From positions 123,755,657-123,819,656 of the forward strand of contig NC_083345.1 in assembly GCF_019175385.1 (NCBI RefSeq): 64,000 bases of DNA, read 5' to 3'. Of the stretch, positions 12,561 to 21,908 are shown in pieces (position 1 is the stretch's first letter; each line of letters begins with the position of its first letter). Source of the stretch: Lycium barbarum. Taxonomy: Eukaryota > Streptophyta > Magnoliopsida > Solanales > Solanaceae. Below the pieces are notes generated by a model. That model saw nothing but the letters and a program-made list of their open reading frames with translations. It was not told where the DNA came from and ran no database searches. The position numbers were made by a program, and so were the translations under genes.

Positions 12561-13093
12561 AATTCTTCTGCTCGGACAGTCTGTCGTATAATGGGCATAA
12601 CTCTTTGCACAGATGTCCGTTTGACCCCCGTAAGATACCGTTGGAAAGCTATTTCAAAGGGCTACAACTTTAATCAAGGAAGTTTTCTCAAATTCCCAAC
12701 GGATTTTCATGAAATTTGACTGTAAGTCAGACGTATCAAAAACTTAGCCGATTCTATAGGATTTCAAGTGCCTTACTATTAGCCATATTGAGACGATCAT
12801 ATCTCCTTGCTCCGATCTCTGATTGGCTTGATCCTTATATCGTTAGAAAGGTATTTCTACATACTACAACCTCATTGGGGTTACTTTCCCAAATTTCAAA
12901 CCGATCAAGGAGTTATCGTTGCCCGAAATAGGCCTATCAACCATTTTCGCAAAACGTTCAAACCTTCCATGTTTCCACTAGAACTCTAATGATATGAGCT
13001 TAAACTCAGTCCCAAAATGCGGGGTGTTACAATCACAAACAAAACTCTCTAACATTTTACACGGCCTAATATCTTCAACTGGATCAATCTTAA

Positions 13094-14839
13094 TTATTTA
13101 TCACTTCTAGCCCATTGGCCCTTATGTAAAGCTTGGTTCACAACAATACTTCCGCCCCCAGAAAGAACCTTGTCCTCAAGGTTCATGTCATGAAACTTCA
13201 TCCGGCAACTTGGAGTAATATAAATCCCTTGGCTACACCAGGGGAAAACATTTAGGAACAATGGCGTGAGTTGGTTGGCAGCTTGGAGTATTACAGACTT
13301 GGCTTCATCATTCTTGCTTGGCTTCTGGACAACACCCACTTCGTACGGGATAACATGGCAAATATGTTGAATAATTTGAGATGTGTCCAAAACAGTAAAG
13401 CACCTAATTATGATGTCACTCAAACTTCCATATAGCATGGTTTTAAGCTTAGAAACATTACTGGAGGTGCCAGGAGGGATATTTGTCATACTTTCCAACA
13501 GTGCCTCACGAATATGGCTAACAGGATCTGCATTAATGCCCTTCTCACTCCATTCTTCCTTAGCATCAATTCCTTCTCTATCAAATGAAATATTTACAAA
13601 ATAGGCCAAACTATAGATATTAGTATCAGATAATGGGATGCCAAGAATTGCATCAATAGTACTACTAGGATCAAAAGGAGCTCCGGAAGCACCTGAAATA
13701 TGATACAGACAATACTCCTTAATATGCTCAAACCTGTCGAAACTAAAATTATCCACCTTGAAGTACTGATGAACAATTTTAGAAGCTTGCTCTCCACCAA
13801 ATCTCTTCATTGCAACTAAGCCATGACATAATCCATGGCGTGCAACCAACTCTACCATCTCAATGACATCATAAAATATGTAACCAGTAGGGTGCACCGC
13901 TTGAAGCATCGCCTTATATACCTTGGTGTGCAAAGCGACATTCCCACAGAAGCTATCATCGTACATCTTGACTACTAGAGTTGCAGAATGTCCACCCTCA
14001 TGGAAAACAGCGTTAAGATCATGAGTGTCGGAGCGCACTACTGTAAGTGGAAGTTCTTTGAACAACTGATCTTCGGTAATAGAAGAATGTTCTTGTATCA
14101 ATTCTGCTATCTCTACTGATTTTACACTTCCAACCTGAGGTGTTTCCATATATTCAAGAGTTCCAATCTCAATATTACTTTCGTTAGGGTCATTGTCCAA
14201 GGAATCTACTTCAAAACACTTCTCAGGCATTTTATCACACACGTGGTCCATCTCAAAGTTTTCAGCAATACGATCAGATTGAAATACAAGTGAGATGGAG
14301 ATGCTCCCCTGCTCAGCAGAAGGACATACCTCGGTCTCTGGTAACACAGCAGGTTCAACATCTCTGAAGGTGTCTGTTGCCCTATCCGATATATCCCTGA
14401 ACGCCGTGCTTACTATGTTTGGGTCGTTGCTGTCAGAATGCTCATTCAAGTGTTGAGGCGAGGATGAGTTGGTAGACTGCCGGAGATTGGCCAAGCGATC
14501 TTCTGACTATTCGAGATGCCGTTTAGGAAAGTGAATCAATACTTTCACAGCAAAATGTTTCCAATCCGCCAACCGCTTGTTCTGGAAAAGCCATCGGTAC
14601 CACGTTAAAGCTTCCCCATCGAGATAGGCCGAGGCCAGAGATAACTTGTGGTTTTCTGCAATTTCACAGAAGTCGAAGTTGCGTTCAGCCTGAGAAATCC
14701 ATAACTCTGGATTATTGCCACAGAATCGTTGGAATTCCAATGGGATAGGTTTCCTAGTTGTAAGTTTTCCGACCAACTCTTGTAACAATAAACGAATTTC
14801 AAATAACTCCTTTGAAAATGATTCCGAATCCTTCCCCAT
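13094..14839 (-). pseudogene. gag N-terminus fused to unrecognised protein (one in-frame stop)
   Basis: The frame opens with ATG at 14839, about 60 bp after the 5' LTR, and runs 581 codons to 13094, interrupted only by a TAG at 14507-14509 (codon 111). Codons 1-110 look like a Ty3-Gypsy gag N-terminal domain: FQRFCGNNPELWISQAERNF, then LASAYLDGEALTWYRWLF and DWKHFAVKVLIHFPKRHLE. After the stop the same frame continues SEDRLANLRQ, the usual gag continuation, and then departs into about 440 residues I do not recognise. These have an acidic, Ser/Asn-rich first part and a more globular part from about 'HDLNAVFHEGG' to 'ITPSCRMKFHD'. The end, NLEDKVLSGGGSIV, matches the last residues of Gypsy pol and runs 52 bp into the LTR. 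No zinc knuckle, protease, RT or integrase was seen. The middle may be a captured host sequence or an element-specific protein; function unknown. Confidence 0.65.
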
Positions 14840-14901
14840 GTTAATTTAGTGAGTTCGAAATTTTTGGTCATCCATTGAAGACCTCTGGGTGAAAGCACCA
14901 A

Positions 14902-15273
14902 TGAAACAAATCAAATTCTCAATACAAATATATATATTCACTGATAACCATATAACAACTCAACACTTAAACTATTGAATTAAAAGATGGATTATATATA
15001 CCGAAATAATAAGTAATTAAGGATAGAGATAAGAATGGAGATGAGAAGATAGACTAGGAGAAAGGGGATGAGAGGAACAGACAGTTTCCACTACAGAATA
15101 CGCATAAATCGTTCTATCTTACCCCTTGTTCCTTTTTAGCCAATTATTAATTGGGCTGGATGACAAATAAAACTCTCTAACATTTTACTCTGCCCAATAT
15201 CTTCAACTGGATCAGTCTTAATTATTTATCACTTCTAGGCCATTGGCCCTTATGTAAAGCTTGGTTCACAACA
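14902..15273 (-). repeat. 5' LTR of small Gypsy element
   Basis: A 372-bp repeat starting TGAAACAAAT and ending TTCACAACA. It aligns with the interrupted copy at 9787-13145 with scattered substitutions and small indels, so the element is not recent. It is followed outside by the target duplication GGCAC. Confidence 0.85.
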
Positions 15274-15289
15274 GGCACTCTTACCATTT

Positions 15290-15321
15290 AATGTTATGCC
15301 TGTGCTCTTGGTAAGTAGGTT

Positions 15322-15378
<57 letters not shown>

Positions 15379-15960
15379 TTTGTTTTTTCTTTTCATTTTT
15401 TGTTGTGTTTATGATTTTATTTTATTTATTAAATATGAATTATATGATGATGATACTTGTCATCACATTATGCTTTTGCTTCTCTTATTCAATAGACTTC
15501 TGGGTTCAAAAGAAGGATAAACTGATTATGATTGAGGGGAATGAGGGAAGCGAGAATAGTTTAAAAACTAATTGTGGATTGACAGTTTTTAATTTCTTAA
15601 AAATATTTTAATCGCAGTAGTAGACAAAAACGAACCAAAAATTGCTGTAAATAAGGAGTAGTTGCTATAAAAGGAACTTTTTTTTTTTTTTTGTAATGTG
15701 ATTAAATTTTTAGTAGTATCCGCAAGTTTGCAGTTTTTATTATTTTATTTAGTATTTTTAAATAGAAATTTTGCGGGGATTACACTTGGTAAGTTAGTTT
15801 TTTATTTTTTATTTTTTATTTTTTATGTTTTTTGTTTTATTTTTTGTTGTATTTATGATTTTTTTTTTATTAAATATGAATTATCTGGTGATGACACTTG
15901 CAATCATATCATACTTTTGCCTCTCTTATTCTATATAGGTAGACTACCGACTTTATGAAT
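15290..15960. repeat. local duplication of a ~200-bp T-rich segment with (AAT)n
   Basis: 15306-15500 and 15785-15945 share the order CTTGGTAAGT, a T-rich tract, TTTTTTGTTGT-TTTATGATTT, TTAAATATGAATTAT and CTCTTATTC. The first copy has an (AAT)n microsatellite at 15326-15366 where the second has TTTTTTAT repeats. The open frames at 15296-15520 and 15698-15958 are translations of these simple repeats, not genes. Confidence 0.6.
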
Positions 15961-15984
15961 TGAAAATTTTATTGTGCCATTAAT

Positions 15985-16182
15985 TTTCTATAAATGAGCC
16001 TTGAAAGAATCTTAACAACTGAACTTTTTTTTTTTTTTTTTTTTGGGTGTGCTTTGAAATTTAAGAGAATGAACTCCACGTAGGTAAATTTGTGCTCAAC
16101 ATGCAATAAGTTGAATCTTGATCACCTTTCATGTCAATTTAGGAGATTCGACGCAACAAGCAAAGCGAATCAAGATTCTAAG
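15985..16182 (-). pseudogene. LRR receptor kinase 3'-end relic
   Basis: 16094-16162 matches the last codons of the RLK genes: CTCAACATGCAA-AAGTTGAATCT and TTTCATGTC followed by AGGAGATTCGAC, with an internal deletion. 15985-16093 matches the RLK-A 3' flank at 21572-21655. The relic stops at the copia insertion site (16183) and does not resume beyond it in recognisable form. It is a dead outlier of the receptor-kinase cluster. Confidence 0.6.
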
Positions 16183-16610
16183 TGTTAGTATTAGTTAATG
16201 ATTGATGGGGAAGTTTCGAGAAGAGGTCTTGGTGAATATGTTTTAATGACTGGTTGCGATTAAAACGGTACCTATTCCTAAAAGGTTTAAACTAAACGAT
16301 ACCTACTCCTAAGAGATGTATCTGTTGGTTTGAACAGATACTTAGGTATTATAAATATCTGTTATTCCTAAATATGAATAAGATTTTTTCTTTCTCTTTC
16401 ACTTTCATTACAAATCACAACATTCTGTTCTTATGGAAAATTCGAATTAATTGCTGGTATTCGAATGTTGGAAGCCTTGTAAAATCCTAGAGGAATTCTG
16501 CCACCATCTCTGCAGCAATGAAGTGGGAGGCTTAAATTCCTCAAGGATAGAGATTTCTCTATCAAATAGGATTATTTCTTCCTCAATTCTGAAACCATAT
16601 TTTTCTAATA
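16183..16610 (+). repeat. copia 5' LTR
   Basis: Starts TGTTAGTATTAG and ends TTTTTCTAATA (TG...CA end decayed to TA). A TATA-like TATTATAAATATC is at about 16346. The copy aligns with 20404-20827, including CTGCAGCAATGAA-TG-GAGGCTT near the 3' end. Confidence 0.85.
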
Positions 16611-17903
16611 ATCTTAAGGAATTTAATTGAAAGAGTGGTCAACAGAAGGAAAAACGATACTGTGTATCAAAAGTTGTTTTGCTGATTATGTTTGTAAAAC
16701 TTGTATATTGCAAATAGCAATATTAGTTGCTGCACTGTTATTCGAAAAGAATTTCAAAGATCTTTTTTTTTTTTAAGCAAAAAAAGTTGATCGTGGCTAT
16801 GGAGTTTGGAGTTTTTGACTTTGGTATCACTACTTGACTACGTCCCAGTGACTTGAAGCCAACAAATTGTTTTAGTGGCTGTATTGAATTAACTAATATA
16901 AGGTGTTAGAAGGATTGACAAACAAAGCACTAAATAATACATGTTGATTTTCTTTGGTCTTCTAAGAAGAAAGGAAACAGAGAGGCTATGAAAACTTTTG
17001 TACTGCCAAATTGAGGATATATAAATGTTTTGGCTCAAATCTTCTCAGTTCTCAATAGTGTACCAGTATGCCTTTAATGGAGAACATATGATTTCGAATT
17101 AAAGTCATGTTGATATGGTTCATGTCAAAGACGTCAAGTTGCCATGGAATTATAATTTCGGCCGGTATAACCGGGTTCTATTACTTTAACTCTATTCTCT
17201 AATTTATTTATTTCTACCCTTTTTGGTTTAGTGAAGTGTTGGGTAGATGTTTATAATCTGATGATCTCAAAGTATATATTCTATTTGTGTGCCATAAAAA
17301 AAAATTAGTTGGTATACAATTTGATAGCATGTATGAAATTATGTGGTTATTTCCAAGATAGTAAAACTTGAATTAGACTTGCATTAATATTTGAAAATTA
17401 TTCTTGAGATTATGAAAATAATATGAATATATCTTTTGAGTTAATAAAGATATACATATGTTAGTTTGATAAGAACAAAAGATCAAATTGTTGAAATGTT
17501 TTGGGGTTACCAAGGATTAGTTGAAAGTCATTGGAAAGGAAAATTAAAATCCTACGAAGTGATCGAGGAAGTGAAATACTTTCCGGTGAAGGAAAATATT
17601 TATTTATAAATATTGAAACTTCTAATTGGAATGTAAACCAAGATAGTACTACAACGACAATTCAGGATGTAGTAAGTCCAAATGTTACTGCGGTAATTGT
17701 GAATAAGAGTTTATTGACTCTGGACAATATGTAGTATGAAACTTGTTTCTTCTTTGGATAAAGAAAAGAGATTGAATCTCCTATTGAACTTAGGAGGAGT
17801 GAAAGACTTACTGAAATTAAGAATTTAAATTCAGATTTTTATTTCTTCCCAAGGAAACTATGTTTTAGTTGAAGGAAGTATAAATAAGGTATTAAATAAA
17901 ATA
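16611..17903 (+). pseudogene. copia pol, integrase part and RT linker, broken
   Basis: The frame at about 17531-17590 reads KIKILRSDRGSEI, the copia integrase block normally LRSDRGGEY with a catalytic Asp. Around 17770-17830 the translation IESPIELRRSERLTEIKN matches the linker between integrase and RT (PRRSKR-type). Most of gag and the first half of integrase cannot be recognised. Confidence 0.6.
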
Positions 17904-18798
17904 GCACTTTAAACTTATCAACATTTTCCATCTAGGCACTTAAACTAAAGATTATACCTATTGAACACTAAAGCTCTAGCCAAGCTATACCCATTAGACA
18001 TGCAACTAACAATTGTTTCTTCTCCTCCTCTTCTCTTCTTCGTTTCACTCACCACCACCTTGTTCATTTACCAGGCGCGATCATCTCTGCGATTCACTTT
18101 CTTTTTCATTTACCATCACCGTAAGTCCACAATCATCACCTTATTTAACCAAATGGTGTTGCGTTTCATAAAATTAAAAGACCTTGTAGACAAACTCATC
18201 AAAACGAGAAAAAATGGTTCTTGAAATTAAAATAACGAGTACCCAAAAAAAAAAAAATTAGTCTAACTTTTTTATCGTGCCATAGGTGCATAGCTTGATT
18301 GAAAATGGTTACGGAGGTGACTAAAGAATTAGTGCAGCAATTTATGGCTGAAAAGAGAAGGGAGGGGAAGATGGCTGATGAAGTCATGGCTGAAGACTGA
18401 TGCTCTTTTCCTTCATAAATTTTTCTTTATTTCTCTATGTGGGTGATACTTTATTCTTTTCCCTGATTTCTGGAGATGGAGGTTATGAAAGTTCAGCGGC
18501 TACGGGGTGAGGCACGGTACGACACAGTGGTGGAATTGAGGGTGACGAGATGTTTGTTTGGGGTAATTTGCAGGTGCCGGAGATGGTGGGTCTGAGAAAG
18601 GAAGAAGGAAATAGAAGTAAAAATAATTTTTTGGGTTCTTTCACGCGCTCAAAATAAGTGTCATGTCAGCAATGTGTGTCTAGTAGGTACAATTTGGCTT
18701 AAGTTCAAGTGTTCAATAGGTACAAACTTGCAGTGCTTAGTTCAGATGTCTAAATGAAAATTTTTGACAAGTTTAAGGGACTGCATATGCATTTGGCC
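17904..18798. mobile_element. MULE-type non-autonomous element inside copia
   Basis: The ends are long imperfect inverted repeats: CTTTAAACTTATCAACATTT at the left pairs with CCCTTAAACTTGTCAAAAAT (inverse of the right end), and both continue to ACCTATTGAACACT about 60-80 bp in. A perfect 9-bp duplication, AATAAAATA, flanks it (17895-17903 and 18799-18807), the size made by Mutator-like transposases. No transposase is encoded. The interior (about 18030-18640) is more GC-rich and gene-like, with short open frames, so it may be a captured host fragment (Pack-MULE). Confidence 0.75.
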
Positions 18799-20403
18799 AA
18801 TAAAATACTATTGTCTTGAATCTTTATGAAGATCAAAAGATGTGATAACTGGCTTCAGGTTGTGCTTCCGGGAAACAAGAAGAAATGACTTTAGGTCGTT
18901 GTATGGACAAGCTCCAAAATGTATGAAAATTTGATAAGATAATTTTATCAAATGGTTTTAAAAATAATGGAGCAGATAAATGGATTTCAGTTTCACAAAG
19001 GATTACAAAGTGATAGTATATTTTTATGTTGGTGACATGCTATAAGAACTAATATGAAAGGAAAGAATGAAATTAAGAAGTTTTGAACTCTCAAGTTAAG
19101 ATGAAAGATTTGAGAGAAGTTGATACAATATCTTAGGTATCAAAATTAAAAATGTAGTGGGGGTTACATTTTATGTGAATATTAATACATTGAAAAGGTT
19201 CTTTCCAAGGTATTTAATCAGTTGGGTATTAGAAAATTGATACTCAATTTGATGGTTTTATAAATTGATTGGGAACTCAGAAAAATTTATTAGTCAATAA
19301 GACTATACTGGTGCAGTGGTAATTTAATTGCACTAGATTTTGACTTTGCTATATCGAATATGCTCATAATCCTAGAAGTGAACATTTGAGAAGTATCATA
19401 AGTATACTTGGTTATCTTAAAAGGAATGTCTACAATATTGAAGGATTTTGTGATGTTAGTTGGATAACTAGTCTAAATCATAATAGCATAGCGTCTGACT
19501 GGATTCTATTTTGGGTGGAGAAACAGTTTCATGAGCTTCTAAGAAACATACATGGATTACTCATTTATTCATGAAATTGGAATTTATAGATGCGGAAAGA
19601 GAGACAAATGGCTGGAAAAGTAATTATAAAGTTGTGGCCATAACGGTAGTCAATTGTCCTGTTTGCACTATGATAGTGAAGCAATTATGTCTAAGGCATT
19701 TAGAAAAAATGGAAAATCTAGACACATTGCTTGAATAAGACAACTGAATGTTGGCGGAATTATCACTAGTTGTTTATGTCATGTCTAAACAACAATGCTG
19801 ACCCATTGATGTATAAAATGCTCTCGAGAGGTATGATTATAGAACTAACGGGTAATGGGAACCTTACCTCTAATATTGCTCTGCGATAATACTAAAGGTT
19901 CAAAAGGTAACAACAAGTTATTCTGTGATTATTAGCACGTAATAGAATTTGGTACTTAGAAAAAGGAGGGTGAGTACAAAAGTACACTTAATAAAGAAAG
20001 CAGAGTTCGGATTAAGAACTAAGTAAAGTCTAGGGTGAGGACTTGGTAAGTCCAAGATAAGGACTTGGTTTAAAACTTTACCTATACAAACACTTGAAGT
20101 GGTGCCGCTTTGGCCAAAGTTGGGAGACGGAATTGGTAAGGTGTTTATGAATTCAGGAGGTATCATAAGGCCATAATTGGGTGCTAAAACACACGGTGAC
20201 CAAGTTGTGAAGTTGGTACGATTTACCTATATAAAACTTTTCCGTATTTGTCATTAAGGAATTGTAGTTCAATAGAAATTAATCTAACTATCAATTCCGA
20301 CAAGGATTTGAATCGTTTATACAAGTAGAAGCTTCAACTCGAAAGAGACCTACTTTATGCATAAATATCATAAATAACATCAATCACTAACTAAGTGGGG
20401 GAT
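18799..20403 (+). pseudogene. copia RT and RNase H, broken
   Basis: The plus strand reads LYGQAPKCM, then KFDKIILSNGF and FTKDYK-IVYFYVGDML (YVDDML active site with D to G), then MKDLREVDTI-LGIKIK and YIEKVLSKVFNQLGI. All are in the order of plant copia RT. RNase H follows: YLKRNVYNIEGFCDVSWITSLN, and near 19820 ADPL, the final block. Stops and frameshifts are frequent. After about 19870 only non-coding DNA precedes the 3' LTR. Confidence 0.75.
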
Positions 20404-20827
20404 TGGTAGTATTAGTTAATGATTGATGGGGAAGTATTAAGAAGAGATTTTGGTAAATATGTTTTCAGTCATTAAAATGACTGGTTGCGATTGAAAAGGT
20501 ACCTATTCCTAAAAGGTACCTATTTGTAAGAGATGTATCTGTTGGTTTGAATAGACAATTTGGTATTATAAATACCTGATTATTCCTAAATATGAATAAA
20601 AAAAAATTTCCCTTTCACTTTCATTACAAATCACAACATTTTGTTCTTATGGGAAATTTGAATTAATTGCTAGTATTCGAATTTCAAAAATTTTGTAAAA
20701 TCCTGAAGGAATTTTGCCACCATCCCTGCAGCAATGAAATGTGAGGCTTAAATTCCTTAAAGATAGAGATTACTCTATCAAAGCCGGATTGTTTCTTACC
20801 CACTTCTGAAACCATATTTTTCTAACA
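20404..20827 (+). repeat. copia 3' LTR
   Basis: Starts TGGTAGTATTAG and ends TTTCTAACA. Its end CTAACA is the inverse of the 5' LTR start TGTTAG. It is preceded by a GTGGGGGAT polypurine tract. Confidence 0.85.
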
Positions 20828-21040
20828 CTAAATATAGGAGATTAATTATAAAAACTAGGCAAATATTTTTTTTAACAAAAGGAAAAGCCCCTCATGTGGT
20901 AGAATAATCAAAATAATATAATAAAGTAACTTTATGCAAGACAAATTTAATAAACAAAAGAGAGAAAACAGTAAAAGAGAATTAGATGGAAAACACAGAA
21001 CGAATAGGCAAGGCGCTTCAGGAAACTATGTTTAGGATAG

Positions 21041-21290
21041 CAATTCCCCCCACACTGTGCAAGTGGTTAATGGGAAAGTCCCTCCCAAGGTTCGAAATGG
21101 AGGTCTCAGGTTCGAAACCCCCTGCCTATAAAAGTAGGGGATTTGCCTTCTAAGTCGAGCTCGTCGCACATGGCTTGCCTAGTGCGGGTTATCTCTCCTG
21201 TGTGGTTTGCGGGCTATTACACAGGAAGGGAGTTTACCCTGTGCGCACCCAAACGGTAGCGATTGCGGGTTCCCTTATCATCAAAAAAGA
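21041..21290 (+). mobile_element. SINE, tRNA-derived, about 250 bp
   Basis: The element has an A-box-like AGTGGTTAATGGGA, a good pol III B box GGTTCGAAACCC at about 21109, a unique body and a 3' end CCCTTATCATCAAAAAAGA. It is more GC-rich than its surroundings, as young SINEs are. It is a different family from the SINEs at 5979 and 59823. The tRNA-like head does not fold as a functional tRNA. Confidence 0.65.
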
Positions 21291-21299
21291 ATATAATGC

Positions 21300-21908
21300 C
21301 TACTCTGGAAATCAAAATTGTGCTCTTTGATTTCTTATATCACAAGAACTCAACCCAACAAAATTAAAAATGAGATTTTGGAAGAAGTCACCTAAGAGAA
21401 ATGAAGGAAAGTTTTAACTGAAAGGAGGCGCAAGTTTTTTTTAGAGTATCTTCGCAGTCTATGTTTGCTTCTGCAAAAATGCCTCTTATAGGCAAGTTGA
21501 GTCACCCGTTGGGTTATACATTGTTAAATGGCGGGAATCATGATATAGTTTGAGTGCAATTGAAATAATTTATATTGAGCCTTGAAAGAATCTTAACAAC
21601 TGAACTTTTTGTTTCTGTGCTTTGAAATTTGAACCTGTAGGTGATTTTGTGCATGATTTTTTTAGTTAAGTTTCACAAGAAGAAACTAAAAGAGTACCAC
21701 TAGGAGGAAATCTGGACATAATATAATATATTTCTTTTTATAAAAAGCATTACAAGTTATTGAGTTCTATTAAAGAAAAAGATGTATACATACCATTAAT
21801 ACTCTATGTTATGAAGTACACAATATTATAGCCTTGAAGCTAAATATTATTGCAAAAATTTGTAACACATGAGATGATTTAGAAGAAAAGTTTCTTATAA
21901 GAACAATA
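21300..21908. other. 3' flank of RLK-A, no gene recognised
   Basis: Non-coding. 21572-21655 is repeated at 15985-16093. 21788-21908 is repeated at 54527-54649, downstream of RLK-D, and in similar form after RLK-B and RLK-C. These are the shared 3' flanks of the cluster. Confidence 0.55.

Larger units (their letters stand above)
10051..13031 (-). mobile_element. solo Gypsy LTR, 2,981 bp
   Basis: The tract begins TGTCACGCCCCG and ends CGGGGTGTTACA, imperfect inverted termini of TG...CA type. It is flanked by a perfect 5-bp duplication ATCAC (10046-10050 and 13032-13036), and there is no interior, so it is a solo LTR left by LTR-LTR recombination. The minus-strand orientation is inferred: read that way it begins TGTAACACCCCG, carries a palindromic array, then a TATA-like stretch and a CT-rich leader, as in the related plus-strand LTR at 38526. 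Small open frames inside have no recognisable domain. Confidence 0.8.
9787..13145 (-). repeat. 3' LTR of small Gypsy element, interrupted
   Basis: The LTR starts TGAAACAAAC at 9787 and ends TTCACAACA at 13145. Its 373 bp align throughout with the other LTR at 14902-15273. It is split at 10050/13032 by a 2,981-bp solo LTR, with a 5-bp duplication ATCAC on both sides. Confidence 0.85.
9787..15273 (-). mobile_element. compact non-autonomous Ty3-Gypsy element (2.5 kb) with nested LTR
   Basis: Two matching LTRs (9787-10050 plus 13037-13145, and 14902-15273) flank a 1,756-bp interior. The element is bounded by a perfect 5-bp target duplication, GGCAC at 9782-9786 and 15274-15278. On the minus strand the 5' LTR is followed directly by a candidate primer-binding site beginning TTGGTGCTTTCACCC. 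The 3' LTR is preceded by a purine-rich tract reading GGGGGCGGAAG. The interior encodes a gag-like N-terminus fused to a long unrecognised protein, with no protease, RT or integrase, so it must depend on an autonomous partner. Without the nested insertion it is about 2.5 kb. Confidence 0.85.
16183..20827 (+). mobile_element. Ty1-copia retrotransposon, decayed, both LTRs
   Basis: LTRs at 16183-16610 and 20404-20827 flank a 3.8-kb interior with copia integrase, RT and RNase H remnants in plus-strand order. An AAGTGGGGGAT polypurine tract precedes the 3' LTR. The ends are flanked by CTAAG and CTAAA, a possible decayed 5-bp duplication. About 0.9 kb of the interior is a later MULE-type insertion (17904-18798). 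Frames are broken by many stops, so it is inactive. Confidence 0.85.

Noticed and set aside
10022..12989. Short open frames inside the solo LTR
   Set aside because: None has a recognisable domain. Several read through the palindromic array, and LTRs of this size carry chance frames.
13094..14494. 466-codon frame as an ordinary host gene
   Set aside because: It lies between matching LTRs with a target duplication, continues the gag frame upstream and ends in Gypsy pol-like residues, so it belongs to the element.
15296..15958. Open frames rich in I, L and F
   Set aside because: They translate (AAT)n and T-rich simple repeats.
21041..21290. tRNA gene suggested by the pol III B box
   Set aside because: The sequence does not form a cloverleaf with anticodon and acceptor stem and has a SINE body and A tail.
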